Source of the DNA: Myxocyprinus asiaticus
Taxonomy: Eukaryota > Chordata > Actinopteri > Cypriniformes > Catostomidae
Reading direction: 5' to 3'
DNA: 64,000 nucleotides
NCBI RefSeq assembly: GCF_019703515.2
Contig: NC_059374.1
Coordinates: 16,871,095 to 16,935,094 of the forward strand
Shown: piece after piece, positions 57,229-64,000 of the stretch
Numbering within the stretch: position 1 is the stretch's first letter
Layout of the letters: every line of letters begins with the position of its first letter
Translations under genes and position numbers: made by a program
The notes under the pieces: generated by a model
What the model was told of the DNA's origin: nothing
The model's input: the letters and a program-made list of their open reading frames with translations, nothing else
Databases searched by the model: none

Positions 57229-57660
57229 AACCTGGTCTCATAGAATGATGTTATTTAGCTTACATTTTTGGCAAATTATTTTTACGTAACTGGTTGTACG
57301 TAATGCACAGTTTCCTGGTGAAATGAACACTAAAGGCACTACAACAACTTTTATTCCCTATTACACAAATCACAAGTAAAATGGCAGATTACCAGTTCAT
57401 AAACATATACTTTTCGTCCTGTTCCTCACACAATTCTATCTTATGACATCAAAACACATTTACTATAGTGCATGAATTGTAAGGCAATACATTTAATCAT
57501 TTTACATTACATAACCAAATTGTTTGGTAGCTCAACGGATAGAGTGTTGCATTTGTGATGCCAAAGACCAAGGTATGGGTCCTGAATAGCACACAAGTTA
57601 ATACGTAAGCTGAAAGTGTCAGAAGCACTCCACACTTAAGTTTAAACTGTTGTTTTCTTA
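57229..57660 (+). mobile_element. TIR element copy with tRNA-like segment
   Basis: Starts caacctggtctcatagaatg, the counterpart of the ttatgagatcaggctg tip at 18443. The interior matches 16600-16900, and a tRNA-like segment tttggtagctcaacggatag then agtgttgcatttgtgatgcc lies at about 57529-57570. The right end was not found, so the boundary is approximate. Confidence 0.5.
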
Positions 57661-58547
57661 GGCGGCACTCCACTGCTATTGCACTACTAGCCCAATGTCT
57701 GAATGTGTTTGAAGTGGACAAATCTCAAAACAGTTTGGACCCCATTAAAGCTGTCTTTAGCGTCGGCCCGTTTTAAATGGATCGCCCTAATCGCATCTTA
57801 AAATTATGATAATGGAATTAATTCACAAACTCACTCGTGCAGTTTATTTGTGATAACATGTCAACATACATGGTTTTTGCACTTATTTGCCAAAATGTTT
57901 TATTTTATAATTATGTTTTGTCTCCTGCTTTCCAATACCTTGCTCTCCTCTTACGTTCTCTATTTATTTCATTGGCTGTTGCTCATTGTTGGTCTCTTGC
58001 TCGTCGGGACAGTGTAAACACCTGACGGCAAGACGTCTAGATATCAAGCTGGTTTGAAATCCATCGTAGCATCTGTGACATGTAGGGGCGTGTCCCAGGA
58101 ACGCGCACAATACACAACCGTTGGTCGGGAAATCAGAGACTTCTGAGATTAGGTTACTCTCATCTGAGAGTTACTAAAGATTTGTCTCCACCCATGCCAT
58201 ATTTCTTTGTAATTTCCCTAGCTAACAGAATATGTTTTATTTGATATTGGGCCTGCCTTTCAAACAACATATGACTGTGCCTTTCGAAAGAATGAGGTCA
58301 TCTATCAGTGCCTATATTTAGCACATAATGTCATACAATATCAGCAAATTAACCTGCAAATAAGATAAGTTTCCAGGATCTGATTCACTTTACTAGTTCC
58401 CCCAAAATGAAAAGGAAACAAAAGGAACATTTTTAAAGAATCTTCATGCAGCTGTTTTCCATACAAAAAACAGTCAAATGACCAATCAAATGACCAACTC
58501 TGTCAAGCCGATTTAAATTTCTTTGTCAGACCTACACCGTAGGCTTA
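57661..58547. other. Noncoding stretch with a MITE scrap
   Basis: Around 58395-58470 the text aggaacatttttaaagaatc then ttcatgcagctgttttccat matches the interior of the MITE at 14065-14105. The rest holds no recognised feature. Confidence 0.45.
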
Positions 58548-59051
58548 GGGTGGCCAGACATCCCGTTTTTTTCCTGGGACAGTCCTGTATTTAAGCATTA
58601 TTTCTAGTGTCCTGACTTATTCTGAAAAAATCTTGTTGTCTCCTAAAATGTCTCTAACGCCTATGCGGCTTTCTCAGTCAGTGGAGTATTCATATCAAAG
58701 GTAGCCAAGTATATGGCATGTAAAGCCAATAAAATCGCACTGTGTTATTTGAAGTACATGATTGGATTAAACTATCCAATCACAATCCCCTATCAATAGA
58801 TGTCCAGTTAGTGAACTGAATTGCAGCTGGAAAAATGTCAAAGAAGCATGCATATACATTTAATGAGGATCTTCAAAAAGAGTTTACATTTCTAAAAAGT
58901 TGTCACAGACAGAGCCTAGGAAAGTGAGGTGTGAGATTTGTGGAGCTCGCATTTCCATCGCTCATGGAGGCTGCACCGACATCGCGCAGCATGTTCGTAC
59001 AAAAAAGCATGTGGATGCTGCTAAAAGTAAGTGTGCCAAACCAAGTGTTAG

Positions 59052-59084
<33 letters not shown>

Positions 59085-59165
59085 TGAAGCAAAGTTCAGA
59101 ATCTGACAAGGTGCATGCAAGTGAAGGACTTTTTGCTTATCATTCTGTTGTGCACTGCCATAGTT
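58548..59165 (+). pseudogene. hAT-like transposase N-terminus with BED-type zinc finger
   Basis: Begins with cttagggtggccagacatcc and gggacagtcctgtattt, which resembles a hAT-type element end. The coding part opens at ATG 58835 with MSKKHAYTFNEDLQKEFTFL, shifts frame by about codon 25, then reads KVRCEICGARISIAHGG and CTDIAQHVRTKKHVDAAKS. That is a Cys-x2-Cys ... His-x5-His BED-type finger used for DNA binding. A T-run of about 28 bases (59056-59083) breaks the frame again, after which SDKVHASEGLFAYHSVVHCH appears. The catalytic part is absent because a gypsy fragment follows. It could also be read as a ZBED-like host gene scrap, but frame damage argues against function. Confidence 0.6.
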
Positions 59166-59990
59166 TACCTTGAACCTCGTCATTGCAAATGGCATTGACA
59201 TGCCATATATTGGATGGATTGAAGTGACTTTTAGATTGGCATCTAAAACCAATGAACTGCTCATCCCTGTACTCATTGTGAGGGGTAAACATCTTTCTCA
59301 TCCAATAATAGGCTTCAGCGTCATAGAGCAAATGGTGAATTCCATGGAACAGACACAACCAAACACTGCAAGCCATGACAGGCTTGAGAGAACTGTAAAG
59401 CGGCATTCCCCAGCATTAAGAAAAGCAAAGTCCAAGTATTTATCAAACTCGTCAGTGCAGAAATTTCATGTGAATACACAGTAAAGACCTCAAAAGAGCC
59501 GGTTAATGTCTCCAAACCTAGCACTGCTTAGATCTAATGCCGAGTGTACATGCAGCCTGTCAAAGATAAAACAACACTAATTTTTGAACCTGATGTGAAT
59601 CCTCAATGGACAGATGGACTTGAATTCACAGAGTTTCTGATTAGACTGAGAAAAGGGGCTCCAACAAATGTCACTGCTGATGTGTACTGTAAATGCCACT
59701 GATCATGATATAACACTGATGGGACAGACCCCAATTGGAACAGTACGGCTTGTAAAGAATGTCTTCCCTGCTAGTATGTTTGAAATATCAGCAAACCCTA
59801 CTTCTGTTGATGTGCATCACATCCAGGCCGAGAATAACAGTAACACCACCACTAATACCGATGTCTGGGAACCACCTTTCGACCTCAGCCACCTGAGTAC
59901 AAGTCAGAGACAAATAGTGCAGCTAATGCTAAGAGAAGAATGCCATTCATTTTCCCAGTCAGACATTGACATTATTATTATGGGCTTGTG
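59166..59990 (+). pseudogene. Ty3/gypsy-like pol fragment (protease to RT linker)
   Basis: The first frame (59170-59484) reads ANGIDMPYIGWIEVTFRLAS, then LLIPVLIVRGKHLSHPIIG and FSVIEQMV, the C-terminal part of a gypsy protease region. A middle piece (about 59578-59665) reads LIFEPDVNPQWTDGLEF. The second frame (59668-60060) reads NATDHDITLMGQTPIGTVRL, then WEPPFDLSHLSTSQRQIVQL and MLREECHSFSQSDIDI, the linker just before reverse transcriptase. The reverse transcriptase itself is missing and frames shift at least twice. No LTRs are attached. Confidence 0.7.
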
Positions 59991-60309
59991 TGACCATTTT
60001 TACAGGTTATTTAAATTCAGATTTGTTAAAACATTGATAACGATCTTTAATCCTCATTAATAAATGATACCCTTATGAAAACTTACCATGGATTTACTGT
60101 AGTAATATTGTATTACCATATTAACCATGACTGTAGTAAACACATTTTTTCTTCTTCTTTTTTATTTTTTTTTATTTTTATTTTTTTGCAGTAACTAAGG
60201 TTTTGTCACAATTAAACATGGTTTTACTACAGGATTACTGTAGTATCCATATGGTAACTTGGTTTTTAGTAATAGTAACCATATAATAATATCTATGGTT
60301 AATTTTTAG
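59991..60309. other. Repeat-like stretch of tggttttactacag words
   Basis: Carries atggatttactgtagtaata, then accatgactgtagtaaacac, then atggttttactacaggatta. These short complementary words suggest a degenerate foldback repeat. A T-rich tract lies near 60140-60190. Confidence 0.45.
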
Positions 60310-60564
60310 GTTTCATATGTAGCAGGTAAGTGAAGTTTTTTTACTCATTGGATAAACCTGTGCTGGATTAGTTTTTCACAGGTTCCACTACAGTTCATTT
60401 TCTGTATCGGCTGGTAAGACAAACTTCCTCATAATGCTTTCTACATTATTTCTACAACTATGTTTGCCAAAATGCATAATTGTTTTAAAGTACAATGCAT
60501 TTTGCTCTCCAATCTTTTTACTATTAATATATTTGCAGTCAGGGCAGCTTCCATTTAGCAGCAG
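60310..60564 (+). other. Three candidate microexons with splice signals
   Basis: Segment 1 (60310-60325, 16 bp) follows aatttttag and is followed by gtaagt. Segment 2 (60382-60412, 31 bp) follows gtttttcacag and is followed by gtaaga. Segment 3 (60539-60564, 26 bp) follows atatttgcag and is followed by gtaagt. Joined, the 73 bases are open in one frame. The gene they might belong to is unknown, no larger flanking exon was found, and chance is a serious alternative. Confidence 0.25.
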
Positions 60565-60887
60565 GTAAGTAAGATTTGTTCTCTTTTGATAAACGAACGT
60601 TGATTAGCATTCTTGCAAAGCAGATACCGAATATTCAGTCAGCTGAAGCTTTACATGTCACGGACCATGTGTCATGTTACTGGTTTTACGGGCTTTATCA
60701 GAGCTATGACTTCAAACATCACATATTTTCGCTTCACATACTTTAACCCCATTCAAGGCTGGGCATGGCATCCTCCTCACCAAAGCAAACATCAAGATGC
60801 TCCAAAATTGTACCCAATCACCCCGCTGACTGGCCCATTTCAGCATCATGTGGAAAAAAACAAATAATAATAAGTATATGTCCGGCT
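60565..60887. other. Noncoding stretch, nothing recognised
   Basis: An open stretch at 60613-60867 has no recognisable domain. Confidence 0.4.
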
Positions 60888-63800
60888 CACAACTGAGTAA
60901 ATGAGTAATTTGTATTTGTATAGCGCTTTTCACAACACACATAATTTCAAAGCAGCTATACATGAAATCATGCATTAATTATTATTATTATTATTTTTTT
61001 AATGAAACTGTAATATCTATAATGTCTTACAGTGATCATTATGTAGTTTGATTAAATATGATTGTAAAATATGTATAGAAATTAAATAAATAATAACTCT
61101 ATTTAGAACTCCTGTGAGTAAGCTGAAGGCGACTGTGGCAAGGAACATAAAACTCCATAAGATGTTGGTTAATGGAGAAAAATAACCTTGGGAAAAACCA
61201 GGCTCACTGTGGGGGACAGTTCCTCTCTGGCTAAAAAATACATGAATATAATGCCAATATTAGCTATTTGTGTGCAGTGCGAGTCATGGTTTTAAATTTG
61301 TAAATTAAGTAAGTGTTAAGGTCCAGTGTTTTAAAAATAAAAATAAAAATATTTTTTATTACATTTAAGATTAATGACTAACGTCTTTGAAGTCCATCCT
61401 GGATTAACTGCAGAAGTTCACATAGATGCATTGTCCTTTGTTAGTTGGCTGATGAAGTCTTTTGTTGGCAATTAAATTATAGTCTATGTATTCCATTTCA
61501 AGAGTGTAGTCCATCAACAGACAAAGGTGATGCAGCCAGAGATCAGTGAGGTGCATCGCAGTTCAACCGGCATGTCATTTCGGTGAGGTTTGGTGGAGTC
61601 CATCCTAAATCCAAGGTTCAGGCAGTGGCATATGAAGCATCTGATTGGAGTTGGCATCAGTTCATCCTCTCTAAAAAAAAACTGAAGTTATGTCTGGCTA
61701 GTTCCAGCTGTAGTTTGTCATCATATCACTCTGCAGTGGAGTCTGACACCAAGCAGGAATGGAGCTGGATCTGGCAGGCTCTGGTAACCTCGGGATATGA
61801 ATCAGACATAGAAACAAATAGAATAATATTAACGTAGATGCCATTCAATTTTATGCAGAGTTATAGATCATGATGGATGTTTCTGGTTCCGGCTGACCTA
61901 ACTAAAGCAGCCTAATTGTTGAAGGACAAATTAGGTGTATGCCTGGCTAAATAGATGAGTCTTTAGTCTAGACTTAAACTGACTGTGTCTGCATCCCGAA
62001 CAGTGTTAGGGAGACTATTCCATAGTTTAGGAGCCAAGTATGAAAAGGATAATTAACAAGCCAGAATTTTGTGATCGTAATGAACGTTACGGAAAATAGC
62101 ATGTCAGAAGGTCGCTTAAGTACTGTGGAGCTAGAACATTCAAAGTAACTTTGTATGTAGTTAACAGAATTTTAAAATTAATATGAAATTCAACAGGTAG
62201 CCAATGTAATGACGATAAAATTGGGCTAATATGATCATATTTCTTAGTTCTAGTCAGCACTCTGGCAGCTGCATTGTGAACCAATTGTAGTTTATTTATT
62301 GATCTTGCTGGACATCCTCCCAGTAATGCATTACAATAAGCTAGTCTTGAGGTCATGAACGCATGAACTCATTTTTCAGCATCAGCAACAGAGAGCATGT
62401 GTCGTAATTTAGCAATATTTCTCAGGTGGAAGAATTCTGTTCTACAAACACTGCAAATTTGATTTTCAAAGGGCAGATTGGTATCAAATATAACACCTAA
62501 TTTCTTTGCTGAAGAAGATGACGTAACAGTACACCCATCGAGTGTCAAATTATATTTTAGCAGCTTATTTTTAGAAGTTTTTGGTCCAATCATTAGTACC
62601 TCTGTTATGTCGGAATTGAGTAGAAGGAAATTTCTGGCCATCCAAACTTTGATTTCATTGATACACTCTGCTAATTTGGAGAATTGTGAATTTTCGTTGG
62701 GTTTAGAAGAAATATAACGTTGGGTATCATCGGCATAACAGTGGAAACTTATTCCATGATCCCTGATAATATCTCCCAGGGGAAGCACGTATAAGGAGAA
62801 GAGCGGAGGTCCTAAAACTGATCCCTGTGGCACTCCATACTTTACTTTTGTTTGATTTGACAATTACTCGTTTACACATGCAAAGTTGTAGTGGTCTGAT
62901 AAATAGGACCTAAACCATGCTAATGCAAGTAAACTAATGCCAATATAATTCTCTAGCCTATTCAAGAGAATGTCGTGATCTATCGTGTCAAAGGCAGCAA
63001 TAAGATCTAAAAGCACTACAAGTCATTTGTAACTCTGATAAGTGCAGTCTCTGTACTGTGATGGGGCCTAAATCCTGACTGAAATTGTTCATGTATTCCA
63101 TTTCTCTGCAGAAATGGACATAGTTGGGAGGACACTACCTTTTCTAGTATTTTCGACATAAATGGTAGATTTGAAATCGGTTTGTAATTAGCCAGTTCTC
63201 TAGGATCAAGCTGTGGCTTCTTAATAAGCAGTTTGATAACTGCCATTTTAAAGTTTTTGGGACATGTCCTAAGGATAGCGAGGAGTTAATAATATTAAGA
63301 AGAGGTTCTGAGATTACTAGGAATACCTCTTTTAAGAGCTTAGTTGGTATTGGATCTAACATACATGTTGTGGCTTTTGATTTTTTTTATGTTTTGTTAA
63401 CTCTTTAGGACCTATAACAGCGAAGTATTGAAGTTGCTCGTGAGCAAAATTATGAGACACTCTTTTCTGAGGTGCTGTGACAGTTGATTGCATAGTTCCA
63501 ATTTTATTTCGGATTATTTAAATTTTATCAGTAAAGAAATTCATGAAGTCATTACTATTGAGCTGTGACAGAATATCAGGTTCAGTCAATGCTTTATTCC
63601 TAACCAATTTAGCCACAGTACTGAATAAAAACCTAGTATTGTTGTGGTTGTTTTCTATGAGTTTGCTAAAATATGCTGACCTTGCAGCTTTTAGTGCCTG
63701 TCTGTAGCTACAGACACTATCCTTCATTGCACCGCAAAATACCTCTAATTTTGTATTCTTCCACTTGCACTACATTTTCCAAGCTGCTCTCTTGAGAGCA

Positions 63801-64000
63801 TGAGTGTGAGCATTGTACCACGGTGCAAGGCTTTTTTCTTTAATTTTCTTTAATCGAAGGGTGGCGACACTATCAAGAGTGCTAGAGAAGACTGTATTTG
63901 TATTTTCTGTTATTTCATCAAGTTCTCCTAGACTTCTTGGCTTGCTGAGTATGTGAGACAATTCTGGAAGAATATTAGTGAAACAATCTTTAGTGGTTGA
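60888..64000 (-). mobile_element. L2-type LINE, 3' part, cut by window end
   Basis: The 3' end on the minus strand lies at about 60888-60965, where the plus strand reads gtatttgtatagcgcttttc and caaagcagctatacatgaaa, the usual tail of fish L2-like elements. A 3' untranslated block with cttgggaaaaaccaggctca is at about 61188-61207. The ORF2 pieces run from 62087 to the window end (see below). The 5' part lies outside the window. Confidence 0.75.
62087..63961 (-). pseudogene. L2-type LINE reverse transcriptase, broken
   Basis: In order on the minus strand: PWYNAHTHALKRAAWKM (63850-63770), YRQALKAARSAYFSKLIENN (near 63700), VAKLVRNKALTEPDILSQLN and FFTDKI (to 63518), PIPTKLLKEV (63350), LANYKPISNLPFMSKILEKV and FQSGFRPHHSTETALIRVTN (63190-63020), [20 protein letters not shown] and the catalytic YADDTQ (62840-62740), [10 protein letters not shown], then SRLAYCNALLGG and AAARVLTRTKKYDHISPILS (62350-62230). 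The pieces lie in several frames, so multiple indels have broken it. The YADDT box and the YCNALL..AAARVLT..HI.P.L..LHWLPV end are characteristic of the L2 clade. The enzyme would copy element RNA at a nicked target; this copy cannot. Confidence 0.8.

Noticed and set aside
58900..59106. Working BED zinc-finger host gene
   Set aside because: Frame is shifted upstream of the finger and broken again by a long T-run, and gypsy sequence replaces the rest of the gene.

Overview
The window looks like teleost nuclear DNA, most likely from a cyprinid-type fish. It has AT-rich background DNA, no operon-like gene packing, and a dense layer of fish transposable elements: DIRS tyrosine-recombinase retrotransposons, Tc1/mariner, hAT and piggyBac-like elements, CR1/Rex-like and L2 LINEs, Ty3/gypsy LTRs, a tRNA-derived SINE and TTAAAGGG-type MITEs. 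I could not support a single host protein-coding exon. The nearest candidate is a cluster of three very short splice-bounded segments at 60310-60564. The window is best read as intergenic or large-intron DNA.

Layout. 1-3.7 kb: mostly plain AT-rich DNA with an LTR scrap and a hAT-like scrap. 3.7-6.5 kb: a GC-rich DIRS element built from two right-hand ends facing outward, with a tyrosine recombinase on the minus strand and a Gag fragment on the plus strand. 6.6-11.4 kb: gypsy-type LTR sequences, a solo LTR and two MITEs that served as insertion targets. 12-15 kb: a Tc1 deletion derivative and a MITE. 16.5-18.5 kb: a TIR element carrying a tRNA-like segment, split by a complete small LTR retrotransposon (TRIM-like) with a 5-bp target duplication. 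18.9-23.2 kb: a TIR element split by a nearly full-length but decayed LINE. 23.4-26.9 kb: several TIR elements and an (AG)n tract. 26.9-31.6 kb: a second DIRS element with Gag, reverse transcriptase and RNase H remnants but no recombinase. 33.0-34.6 kb: a Tc1 element with IR/DR ends and a transposase that has lost its first catalytic Asp region. 35.5-38.3 kb: an element with covarying hairpins at one end and a 138-bp tandem array that stays open in one frame. 41.3-42.3 kb: a (TTTTG)n-rich tandem array. 45.9-47.1 kb: a piggyBac-like element with TTAA flanks. 49-51 kb: a hAT MITE nested in another MITE, then a SINE with clean target duplications. 53-60 kb: more TIR elements, a Tc1 remnant, and a hAT BED-finger fragment abutting a gypsy pol fragment. 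60.9-64 kb: the 3' part of an L2-type LINE running off the window.

How parts relate. The genes present are transposon genes, nearly all broken by frameshifts, stops or deletions. The largest intact one is the DIRS tyrosine recombinase (4304-5104, minus), which keeps an Arg-His-Arg-Tyr set. The strongest direct observations are target-site duplications and terminal repeats that date the nesting: LTR into MITE, TRIM into TIR element, hAT into MITE, LINE into TIR element. Family names come from my recognition of motifs. No database search was run.
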